From: CAYPKG01 sp964411275
GTDB lineage: Bacteria > Bacillota > Clostridia > Christensenellales > CAG-138
DNA length: 18,382 nucleotides
NCBI GenBank assembly: GCA_964411275.1
Contig: CAYPKG010000039.1
Span: 1-18,382, forward strand
Direction: 5' to 3'
Part shown: positions 6,175 to 13,000 of the stretch, piece after piece
How positions within the stretch are numbered: position 1 is the first letter of the stretch
How the letters are laid out: the number at the start of each line of letters is the position of its first letter
Notes under the pieces: model-generated
Databases searched by the model: none
What the model saw: only the letters and a program-made list of their open reading frames with translations
Told to the model about the DNA's origin: nothing
Translations under genes and position numbers: made by a program

Positions 6175-7035
6175 TTATGCTCCTTCTCCTTTTGAAAGCC
6201 AGTACGCCAACGCAAATCCCCCGGCCGCGAACAGCACGAGAAGCAGGATATCCGTCGCCGCCAAGGCTGCGCTGTGCTGGTAGATCACCGCGAAGGGCGA
6301 GGCCAGCACAAGACCAATAATACCATAATATGTGCTCAATGGATAGCGGCTGAGCAATGTTTTTATCAGCCGCGAGGTGGCCACGATGCCTGCGATGGCG
6401 CCCAGGGCGAAGGGGAATATGATGATGAGGGCTGTGAACATGCTGTCCCAACGAAATTGCAGAAGGGAGAGGGTAAACGCGTTCAAGTACCCCAACACGC
6501 TGTCATAGCACCCCACCAGAAGCAGCATCATGGACCCGCTGACCCCCGGCACCACCATCGTCGATGCGGCCATGAACCCCAATAGGACGCATAAAAGCGC
6601 ATGGGGAAATGTGGGAGAAAGCGGATAGCCGCTGCCGCGGACGGAGGAGAGGATTGGCATGACGATGAGAAGGCCCATGGTGAAAAGCAACAGCAGCACA
6701 TGCCGGGGCATGAGCTTATGGCCCCGGACGTTTTGAAACAGCATGGGCAATGCGCCCAGAATCATCCCGACAAACGCACCGATTGTGGGAATGGGAAAAT
6801 ACGAAAGGCATAGTTCTATGACAAAGGAGAATGCCAGAACGCCGATGATAATCCCAATGGCGTAAGGGATGAGCGCCTTTCCCTGCTTGAGGGAGGCCTT
6901 GCTTTTGGCCATCGAGAATGTGATGAGCTGGTCATATATCCCCATGGACATGGCCATGGATCCGCCGCTGACGCCGGGTACGATGACGGAGATACCGATG
7001 AGGCAGCCCTTTATAAGCTTTCTGAATAATCGCAT
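6175..7035 (-). CDS. DUF368 / PopT-type polyprenyl-phosphate transporter
   Basis: A 286-residue polytopic membrane protein with about eight hydrophobic segments. It has the two half-repeats typical of DUF368: VPGVSGGS near residue 19 and VPGVSGSMM in the second half. DUF368 proteins (PopT in Staphylococcus aureus, VCA0040 in Vibrio cholerae) have been reported to return undecaprenyl phosphate across the membrane for reuse in wall synthesis. The function here is assigned by family. The ATG at 7035 is preferred because AGAGGAG lies 8 nt before it; an upstream in-frame ATG at 7074 adds 13 polar residues with no ribosome binding site. It is the first gene of a three-gene unit with the thioesterase and cyclophilin. 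Confidence 0.88.
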   Translation of the reverse strand: MRLFRKLIKGCLIGISVIVPGVSGGSMAMSMGIYDQLITFSMAKSKASLKQGKALIPYAIGIIIGVLAFSFVIELCLSYFPIPTIGAFVGMILGALPMLFQNVRGHKLMPRHVLLLLFTMGLLIVMPILSSVRGSGYPLSPTFPHALLCVLLGFMAASTMVVPGVSGSMMLLLVGCYDSVLGYLNAFTLSLLQFRWDSMFTALIIIFPFALGAIAGIVATSRLIKTLLSRYPLSTYYGIIGLVLASPFAVIYQHSAALAATDILLLVLFAAGGFALAYWLSKGEGA

Positions 7036-7063
7036 GGTTTGTACTCCTCTTGTTGTATTTCCT

Positions 7064-7090
7064 ATCATACACACAATTGGGGCAAACCAA
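7064..7090 (-). promoter_or_regulatory. Weak candidate promoter for the DUF368 operon
   Basis: On the - strand, TATGAT (7064-7069) could be a -10 box. The best -35-like match is TTGGTT at a short 15-nt spacing (7085-7090), or TTTTGG at 17 nt. It lies 29 nt upstream of the chosen start. Read-through from the araC-type gene is the alternative, as no strong terminator follows that gene. Confidence 0.3.
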
Positions 7091-7139
7091 AAGGGAGTTA
7101 AGAAAAATTTACTTTTTAGGCCTTATTTCGCGCAATAAA

Positions 7140-8408
7140 TCAATGCCCGCCGCCGTTCCTTAAATCCGGCTCCAAATGGCTTTTTGCATATTTCCCTGGC
7201 GTGACGCCCACATGCTTTTGGAAAAAACGGTTGAAATATTCCGGGTTTGAAAACCCAACCGCCGCCCCCACGTCCCGTACCAGAAGGCCTGTATTCTCCA
7301 GCAGACTTTTCGCCGTCTGGATGCGGATACCGGTCAGGTACTGGTGAATACCGACGCCCATGTCCTCGCGAAAAACCCGGCGAAGATACCGGGTGGTAAT
7401 GCCAAGCTGCTCGGCTGTGCGCTCCAAAGCGGCGTTATCGTGAAGCTCCTGTTTCAAAATCCGTATCGCCCGGTAGGTCACCAGGCTGACCGGAGTGCGG
7501 CTTTTCGATAGCGCCAGGCAGGCGTCAAAGGCGGCACACAGGCGGCCGCAAAGCTCCTCAATGGTTACAAAATCCCGGGCATGCAGCTCCAACCGCTGGT
7601 CCTCCTCGGGGCAAAAACCGCCCATAAAGCGGAAATACTCGAGAGAGAACGCCCCAAGAAATGTATTGACAAGCTCAAAATCAAAGCTGAATTTCAGGGG
7701 GCCGAGTACCAGCGCGCGAAGTGCGTCTGTGGTATTCTCGCCGTTTCGAAGCCGCTCCCATAGCCCGCCTAGGGCGTCGTTAAGCTCTTCGCCCCTTGCC
7801 GGCCGGATCCGGGCCTCCAGCCATTCCTCGTCCAGCACGCTTTGCCCCATATCGAAAAACGCAAGCCGATGCAGGCGGGAGAGCAGCCTTCGGGCGGGCG
7901 CTGCCGCGGCAAGGCCGCACAGGGGACCGGACAATGTCACATATGCTTTGTGCCGCATGCGCTTTGGCACAATAAACGCGGACAGATGATCGCCATAGAG
8001 AAGGGCAAGGCGCTCTGCAAGCTGCCGTATCGTCATGGTTTGCTTGCGGGAGGGGTTGGGGCTGATGAGATAACAGGAAATCTNNNNNNNNNNGAGCGGT
8101 GCGCATTCAAACAAGTACCCGCTTTCCTGTAACAGCAGCGTGATATCATCGGCCAGCCTGGGCGCCAATTCCATCAGCACCTTGCTGTCGCTGCCCAGGT
8201 AGGATTTGAGGGTTGTCAGGCCCAAGCCCATAAACAGCATGTGATATTGCTCAGTCTGAAAGCGCAACGCCACGCCAAGCCGCCGAGACTCCTCGAGGAT
8301 CACGGGGACCTCCGTACCGATGAGCAGATTGTCCATCAGCCTTGCCCGCACATAGCGAATGCGATATTGCTCGCGAGTTTCTCCGTTGGGCATAACCTTT
8401 TTGGACAT
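7140..8408 (-). CDS. AraC-family transcriptional regulator (contains assembly gap)
   Basis: About 422 residues including four unknown ones. The C-terminal ~100 residues form an AraC double helix-turn-helix: NAALERTAEQLGITTRYLRR, then VFREDMGVGIHQYLTGIRI, then VRDVGAAVGFSNPEYFNRFF with the closing GVTPGKY. The ~300-residue N-terminal part is not a cupin; it looks like the large regulatory regions of YesN-type regulators, and the ligand is unknown. Ten Ns (8084-8093) fall at residues ~106-109; the frame continues on both sides, so the true gap is probably 10 nt or differs from it by a multiple of 3. AAAGGAGG precedes the ATG at 8408. It lies directly downstream of the flavoprotein gene on the same strand, so it may regulate that gene. 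Confidence 0.87.
   Translation of the reverse strand: MSKKVMPNGETREQYRIRYVRARLMDNLLIGTEVPVILEESRRLGVALRFQTEQYHMLFMGLGLTTLKSYLGSDSKVLMELAPRLADDITLLLQESGYLFECAPLXXXXISCYLISPNPSRKQTMTIRQLAERLALLYGDHLSAFIVPKRMRHKAYVTLSGPLCGLAAAAPARRLLSRLHRLAFFDMGQSVLDEEWLEARIRPARGEELNDALGGLWERLRNGENTTDALRALVLGPLKFSFDFELVNTFLGAFSLEYFRFMGGFCPEEDQRLELHARDFVTIEELCGRLCAAFDACLALSKSRTPVSLVTYRAIRILKQELHDNAALERTAEQLGITTRYLRRVFREDMGVGIHQYLTGIRIQTAKSLLENTGLLVRDVGAAVGFSNPEYFNRFFQKHVGVTPGKYAKSHLEPDLRNGGGH
8084..8093. other. Assembly gap (10 Ns)
   Basis: Ten consecutive N bases lie inside the AraC-family gene. Both flanks keep the same open reading frame. Confidence 0.98.
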
Positions 8409-8432
8409 CGTGGCCTCCTTTCAATTTCCTCC

Positions 8433-8441
8433 ATCATACCA
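8433..8441 (-). promoter_or_regulatory. Extended -10 promoter candidate for the AraC-family gene
   Basis: On the - strand the sequence TGGTATGAT is an extended -10 box (TGN-TATGAT) placed directly after the terminator of the preceding gene. It would give a leader of about 18 nt containing AAAGGAGG. No good -35 is visible because the terminator occupies that place; extended -10 promoters can work without one. Confidence 0.4.
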
Positions 8442-8442
8442 G

Positions 8443-8480
8443 AAAAAAGGCCGCCGACAAAGCCAGGATGCTTTGCCGGC
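8443..8480 (-). terminator. Terminator of the flavoprotein gene
   Basis: On the - strand an 11-bp stem GCCGGCAAAGC/GCTTTGTCGGC (one G-U pair) with a 6-nt loop is followed by GGCC and TTTTTT. It starts 25 nt after the flavoprotein stop codon. Confidence 0.88.
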
Positions 8481-8505
8481 GTTTGTATTCAATTACGATC
8501 CAGAT

Positions 8506-10368
8506 TTATTTCGCGTTTCCCGCGGCAAGCGCGCCGCCGGTGCGGCCCATGACAGCGCAGAAGGACAGGCAGGTTCCGCCGCAGACATAGTCCCGGTAGA
8601 AGAACTCGCCGCCCGCGCATTCGCCTGCGGCATACAACCCAGGGATGGGCGCGCCGCTCGTGGAAAGCACCTCGGCGTTGGCGTTGATCTTAACGCCGCC
8701 CCAGCAGCCGGTGATGACCTCCCGGTCCGTGCCAAGATAGAAGGGCCCTGTGACGATTGGGGTCATCGTCCCGCTGTCCCGGCCAAAGGCTTTGTCCATG
8801 CCTTCTAAGCAGAAATCGTTGTACTCTGCCACGCTTACCAGCATTCGGTTTCCGTCAAGTCCGTCGGCTTTGAGCTGTGTTGCAAGCTCTTCGAGTGTGT
8901 CGGCCTTGTAGATATAGCCGTTTGTTACGCCCTCTTCAAGGTTTGTGAGCACGTTTTCGGGCAGTTCGGTGGAGTCAAACAGCGTGTAGAAATAGTAGCT
9001 GTCTGCCTTGATCATGTCCCATTTAAACTGCTCATAACCGCCGTATACCTCGTCGTGATAGCGGGTCATGGAGTCGGTCAGGTCGACCCGGCCGTTGGTT
9101 CTGGTCTTGAACATCTTTGTCATGGTGGCTGAGGTTTGGATTTCGGGATATCCCGCCAGGCCGTAGCCGGTGACGGCGATATCCGCGCCTACCTGCTGTG
9201 CGAACTTGAATACATCGCCCTGGTCACCCGCTGCGGAGCTTTTTCCGGCGGTGCCGCGCACTTCGCGCTCGCTGTAGGTGGCGTATTGTTTGAACAGCTC
9301 GTCGTTGCCCTCATATCCGCCTGTGCACAGCACCACGCCGCCCTTGGCATTGATGGTATACACGGCGTCCGGCCCTTCGGCGATGACGCCGGTGACGCGG
9401 CCGCTGCCGTCCACGATCATATCGGTGGCCAGGGTGTCCACATACAGCTTTAGGCCCAGCTCGTCCGCCCGCTCGTTCATGGCGGCGATGGTGCCCCGGC
9501 AGCCGGACACCTTATTGCGGTGGCTCCATTCCCGTCCGCCGCCCTCTATGAGGTTGGAGTTGCCGCCAGCGCCCAAGGTAAACTCGATGCCCATATCGGA
9601 AATCCAGTTGACCACGTCCGCGGCGTTGTTGAATACGTACTCCAACAGGTCCCGGCGGGTATAGCTCTCGTAGCGCTGATAGATCCACTCGATCATTTCG
9701 TCAAGCTGGCTTGCGGCCTCGGGGTTATACTTGGTTCCGGCAGCCATCATGGCGCTGCCGGAGTACGCGGAGGAGCCGCCAACGATTGACAATCGCTCCA
9801 GGAGGATGGTGTCCGCGCCCGCTTCCAGGGCGCCGATTGCGGCGGAGTAGCCGGACATGCCCGCGCCCACCACCACCACGTCGGCATCAAGGGTGATCTG
9901 CTCCTTCGCAGGTTGATCGACCTGGGCGGTAAAGGCGGAATTGTCGCCGCCCGCCTTTTCTAATGCGTTGTTGCAGGCAAACTGAAGGGCGCGGGAGGAA
10001 ACGGTGGCGCCGGAAATGATGTCAACGCCGGTGGTCTGGGCCTCCACCATCCGTGGGGGCAGATTTGAATACGCGTATTCGCCTACGCCTTGCGTATCCT
10101 TGGACTCCAAAACCTCAATGGAAAGGATCGCATCCTCGCTGACGGTGACCGCCACCTTCAGGGGAGCAATCATGCCCTGGGCTTCCCCCTCATAGGTGCC
10201 GGGGGTGAGCTTCGCCGGCGCCGGGGCAGGCGTTTCCACAGGCGCAGTTTCCACAGGCGCGGGCGCGGTTTCTGCTGGCGCCTGGGTATTCGCAGGGGCG
10301 CTGCAGCCGGCAAGGGCCAGCAGCATCAACCCGGCAAGAAGCAACGAAAGTCCACGTGTACGGTTCAT
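8506..10368 (-). CDS. Secreted flavoprotein reductase-type lipoprotein (FMN-bind + FAD-binding-2)
   Basis: A 620-residue exported lipoprotein. Residues 1-21 are the signal, with lipobox ALAGC and Cys22. A Pro/Ala/Glu/Thr-rich tether spans about 23-53. An FMN-bind domain (57-136) has DIISGATVSS, where Thr122 is the expected site of covalent FMN attachment by ApbE. An FAD-binding-2 domain starts at 161 with GAGMSG (168-173), LLERLSIVGGSSAYSG, and near the end GLYAAGECAGGEF. This layout matches extracytoplasmic fumarate/urocanate reductase-like enzymes of anaerobes that pass electrons to a soluble acceptor. Substrate-contact regions differ from classical fumarate reductase (CWGGVKIN, and YVCGGTCLSF in place of the usual NRLGG), so the substrate is unknown. 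ATG 10368 has GAGGAGG upstream; extension to 10446 lacks signal logic. No apbE or cytochrome gene is present in the window. Confidence 0.88.
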   Translation of the reverse strand: MNRTRGLSLLLAGLMLLALAGCSAPANTQAPAETAPAPVETAPVETPAPAPAKLTPGTYEGEAQGMIAPLKVAVTVSEDAILSIEVLESKDTQGVGEYAYSNLPPRMVEAQTTGVDIISGATVSSRALQFACNNALEKAGGDNSAFTAQVDQPAKEQITLDADVVVVGAGMSGYSAAIGALEAGADTILLERLSIVGGSSAYSGSAMMAAGTKYNPEAASQLDEMIEWIYQRYESYTRRDLLEYVFNNAADVVNWISDMGIEFTLGAGGNSNLIEGGGREWSHRNKVSGCRGTIAAMNERADELGLKLYVDTLATDMIVDGSGRVTGVIAEGPDAVYTINAKGGVVLCTGGYEGNDELFKQYATYSEREVRGTAGKSSAAGDQGDVFKFAQQVGADIAVTGYGLAGYPEIQTSATMTKMFKTRTNGRVDLTDSMTRYHDEVYGGYEQFKWDMIKADSYYFYTLFDSTELPENVLTNLEEGVTNGYIYKADTLEELATQLKADGLDGNRMLVSVAEYNDFCLEGMDKAFGRDSGTMTPIVTGPFYLGTDREVITGCWGGVKINANAEVLSTSGAPIPGLYAAGECAGGEFFYRDYVCGGTCLSFCAVMGRTGGALAAGNAK

Positions 10369-10416
10369 GTGATTGTCCTCCTCGATGTGTTGTGCGGCAA
10401 AAACGCCGCTATTCTC

Positions 10417-10445
10417 ATTATCGGACGGAGTGACACAAAGTGACA
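10417..10445 (-). promoter_or_regulatory. Flavoprotein promoter with 10-bp-phased direct repeats
   Basis: On the - strand, TGTCAC (10440-10445), 17 nt, then GATAAT (10417-10422) form a plausible sigma-A promoter. Two TGTCACT copies (10429-10435 and 10439-10445) are spaced exactly 10 bp and overlap the -35 box, as AraC-type activator sites often do. A small 5-bp hairpin (GCGGC/GCCGC, 10394-10409) would lie at the start of the transcript. Confidence 0.42.
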
Positions 10446-10479
10446 TTGCACAAATCGGAAGTAATTGTTATTTTCGGAA

Positions 10480-10510
10480 CAAACAAAAGAAGCCGCCTTG
10501 ATCAGGCGGC
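10480..10510 (-). terminator. Terminator of the MATE-Mrp unit
   Basis: On the - strand a 7-bp stem GCCGCCT/AGGCGGC with a 5-nt loop is followed by TTCTTTTGTTTG. It lies 20 nt after the stop codon of the Mrp-type gene. Confidence 0.85.
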
Positions 10511-10529
10511 ATATAAAATATAGCTGTAA

Positions 10530-11351
10530 TTACAGCTCCCGAATTGCCGCAACGGCAGGCTCGATCTCAGGCACCACCATGGACTCGATCTCTCCCGCGT
10601 CGCAAGCTACGGCAAGGGCCGGGTTCAGGGGCAGGCGGGCCAACACCCGCACGCCGTTTTCGGCGGCCACCGCGTCCAGATGGCTTTCGCCAAAGGCCGC
10701 GATGCGCTTGCCGCAATCCGGGCATTGTACATAGCTCATGTTTTCCACCACCCCGAGAATGGGCACGTTCATCATCCGGGCCATATTCACGGCTTTGACA
10801 ACGATCATGCTCACCAGCTCCTGGGGGGAAGTCACCACCACGATCCCGTTAAGGGGCAGGCTTTGAAATACCGTCAAAGGCACGTCCCCGGTTCCCGGCG
10901 GCAAGTCGACAAACATGTAATCCACATCCTTCCAGATCACCTGGGACCAGAACTGTTTGACGGTGCCCGAAATCACAGGGCCCCGCCATACCACAGGCGC
11001 GGACTCGTCGTGAAGCAGCAGGTTGATGCTCATGACGTCGATGCCGCCCTTTGTTGATACGGGAAACAGAAACTCCTCTGTACCCTCAGCCTTTTCGGTG
11101 ATGCCGAAGGCTTTGGGAATAGAGGGGCCAGTGATATCCGCGTCCAGCACGGCGGTGCGGTATCCGGCGGCGTGTATGGCGCACGCTAGCAGGCTTGTGA
11201 CCAGCGACTTGCCGACGCCGCCCTTGCCGCTGACCACGCCGATCACTTTGTCCACCCGGGACAGGGGATGAAGCGGCTCTCTAAAATCCGCGCTTTGGCG
11301 GGAGGGACAGCTTTCGCTGCAGCTGTCGCAATCATGGGTACATTCGCTCAT
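10530..11351 (-). CDS. mrp: Mrp/NBP35-family Fe-S cluster carrier P-loop ATPase
   Basis: A 273-residue cytoplasmic ATPase of the Mrp/ApbC/NBP35 group, which binds and transfers Fe-S clusters. The N-terminus has a four-cysteine cluster (Cys4, Cys8, Cys11, Cys15: CTHDCDSCSESC), as in NBP35-type members. The deviant Walker A GKGGVGKS is at 42-49. DADITGPSIPKAFG, the Walker B-like FVDLPPGTGD and a C-terminal CPDC (bridging Fe-S cysteines) follow, so all key features are present. AAAGGAAGG lies 8 nt before the ATG. It follows the MATE gene by 51 nt on the same strand, with no promoter or terminator between them, so co-transcription is likely although a functional link is not evident. Confidence 0.93.
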   Translation of the reverse strand: MSECTHDCDSCSESCPSRQSADFREPLHPLSRVDKVIGVVSGKGGVGKSLVTSLLACAIHAAGYRTAVLDADITGPSIPKAFGITEKAEGTEEFLFPVSTKGGIDVMSINLLLHDESAPVVWRGPVISGTVKQFWSQVIWKDVDYMFVDLPPGTGDVPLTVFQSLPLNGIVVVTSPQELVSMIVVKAVNMARMMNVPILGVVENMSYVQCPDCGKRIAAFGESHLDAVAAENGVRVLARLPLNPALAVACDAGEIESMVVPEIEPAVAAIREL

Positions 11352-11402
11352 AGGTGAAACCTTCCTTTCAAATTAAATCCTTTATCATGGCGCGTATGCG
11401 CG

Positions 11403-12749
11403 CTAGGAAACAAGCTTTCGGGCTTTCCATTTGCCATTTCGAATATAATGGGTGTAGGTGCACAGCGAGAACACCGGTGCGCTGATCCAGGCAAGGGCAA
11501 CCCCCGTAAGACCCAGGCCCAATCCCTTCGCCAGAAGAAAAGCTACGGGGATGCGCACCAGATACTGCGCCAGAAGTCCGTTTCGAAGGGTGAACATGGC
11601 ATTGCCGCTGCCCTTGACGAACCCCACCGCTGGATGTACCATGGCGTAGAGCACGTACATGATGCATACGGTTCTAAGATACGTAGTGGAGGCTTCGATC
11701 ACCATGGGATCGCCGTTGAATATCCCCGTAATCTTAGGGGCAAAGGCCGCGATGATCAAAAGCAGCCCCATGTTGAGCGGGATGCTCAGCCGCCGCGCGG
11801 CGTTGATGCCGGAGACCGCCCGCTCTTCCTTGCCTGCGCCGAGGTTCTGGGAGGCAAAGGCGGCCACGGCGTCGTTGATGGCGTTGCTGGGCAGTATGGC
11901 GAAGCTGTCGATCTTTACGCCGATGCCATAGGCGGCGCTAATTGCCAGGCCGTAGGTGTTCACAAGGCCGTTTAGCATCAGGTGGGAAATGGTCAGCTGC
12001 AGCTGTTGCAGCGCTGACGGAAGCCCGATGCGCATAAACTCGCGGATGCACGCCCGGTCAAACCCCCACGCCTTTGGGGCGAAGGATATGACATGCCGCC
12101 GCGCCTTGAAGTATAAAACACCCATGAAAAACGACGCGGCCTGGGAAATAACGGTTGCAAACGCAGCCCCCTCTGCGCCCCAATGAAAGGCGCCAAGAAA
12201 CAGATAATCCAGCCCCGCGTTTAAAATGGTGGCGATCAACACAAACAGCAGGGAGGAACGGCTGTCGCCCAGGCCCCGCTGAAATGCGCAGATGAGGTTA
12301 TAGCCCATTGTAAACACCACGCCCGTGAACATGATCCTAAGATATCCTACCGCGTGGGGAAACGCTTCCTCCGGCGTGGACACGAGCCGCAGTATCACGG
12401 GGGAAAGCAAGAGGCCAAGGAGGGATATGGCCAGGGCGCATATGGCGTACAGGGAGATGGCGGTGCCAGCGGCTTTTTTTACCCCGGCCTGGTCGCCTTT
12501 TCCTGAATGCGCGCCGATGACCACGCTCACCCCCACGCTCATGCCCGCGATTGTCATCAGCAGGATATTGATGACAGTTCCGCTTATGCTGACGGCGCTG
12601 ATCCCCTCAGTGCCCATGTATTTCCCCACAAACAGCATGTCAACCGCGTTGTACAACGCCTGAAACACGTTGGAGAGCAAAAGCGGCGACGCGAACCGGA
12701 CGATGTGCCGGTTAACATCGCCTTCGGTCAGGTCATAGTGCAGTGCCAT
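11403..12749 (-). CDS. MATE-family multidrug/cation efflux transporter
   Basis: A 448-residue membrane protein with about 12 hydrophobic segments and the two-bundle layout of MATE transporters, which export organic cations or toxins using Na+ or H+ gradients. Family marks include PLLLSNVFQALYNAVDMLFV in the first helix, ISGTVINILLM, the FQRGLGDSRS loop, and the second bundle with PSALQQLQLTIS. Length is normal for the family. GGGAGGG is placed 6 nt before the ATG at 12749, and a strong promoter lies upstream. The substrate cannot be predicted. Confidence 0.93.
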   Translation of the reverse strand: MALHYDLTEGDVNRHIVRFASPLLLSNVFQALYNAVDMLFVGKYMGTEGISAVSISGTVINILLMTIAGMSVGVSVVIGAHSGKGDQAGVKKAAGTAISLYAICALAISLLGLLLSPVILRLVSTPEEAFPHAVGYLRIMFTGVVFTMGYNLICAFQRGLGDSRSSLLFVLIATILNAGLDYLFLGAFHWGAEGAAFATVISQAASFFMGVLYFKARRHVISFAPKAWGFDRACIREFMRIGLPSALQQLQLTISHLMLNGLVNTYGLAISAAYGIGVKIDSFAILPSNAINDAVAAFASQNLGAGKEERAVSGINAARRLSIPLNMGLLLIIAAFAPKITGIFNGDPMVIEASTTYLRTVCIMYVLYAMVHPAVGFVKGSGNAMFTLRNGLLAQYLVRIPVAFLLAKGLGLGLTGVALAWISAPVFSLCTYTHYIRNGKWKARKLVS

Positions 12750-12796
12750 GGGGTGCCCTCCCTGTAATACATAGTCAATCTGAAAACCCTTCCCTG

Positions 12797-12825
12797 ATTG
12801 TAGTCCCGCGCGGGCGGATAGTCAA
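12797..12825 (-). promoter_or_regulatory. Strong sigma-A promoter for the MATE-Mrp unit, with a palindrome in its spacer
   Basis: On the - strand, TTGACT (12820-12825), a 17-nt spacer, then TACAAT (12797-12802). The spacer contains the perfect 10-bp palindrome CCCGCGCGGG (12805-12814), a possible operator. A second TTGACTAT copy lies at 12771-12778 with no partner -10. Confidence 0.78.
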
Positions 12826-12880
12826 TAAAAGTACGGGGCTCGCCTAAATCGTATAGCGTTTCCATTTCAAGAAAGAATAG

Positions 12881-12931
12881 AAAGGGGATAATTCACGATT
12901 GGTACATGTTTTGCCACAAAACATCCCCCTT
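12881..12931. repeat. Nested inverted repeats upstream of the htrA promoter
   Basis: An outer near-perfect pair AAAGGGGAT / ATCCCCCTTT encloses an inner 7-bp perfect hairpin ATGTTTT-GCCAC-AAAACAT (12905-12923). It lies in the divergent MATE/htrA intergenic region (12750-13000), upstream of both -35 boxes. It could be an operator; it is not followed by a T tract that would make a clean terminator. Confidence 0.45.
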
Positions 12932-12938
12932 TGTCTGC

Positions 12939-12966
12939 TTGTAAATACAAAATTTTGTTGTATAAC
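12939..12966 (+). promoter_or_regulatory. Sigma-A-like promoter of htrA, with a palindrome in its spacer
   Basis: TTGTAA (12939-12944), a 16-nt spacer, then TATAAC (12961-12966), about 25 nt before the ribosome binding site. The spacer holds the perfect 12-bp palindrome ACAAAATTTTGT (12947-12958), a possible repressor site. Confidence 0.55.
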
Positions 12967-13000
12967 TATAGCATAATCAAAAAAGAAGAAGGAGGCTGGA

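Noticed and set aside
10369..10446. N-terminal extension of the flavoprotein
   Set aside because: The added 26 residues would place polar sequence before a perfect lipoprotein signal, and the good ribosome binding site is before the ATG at 10368.
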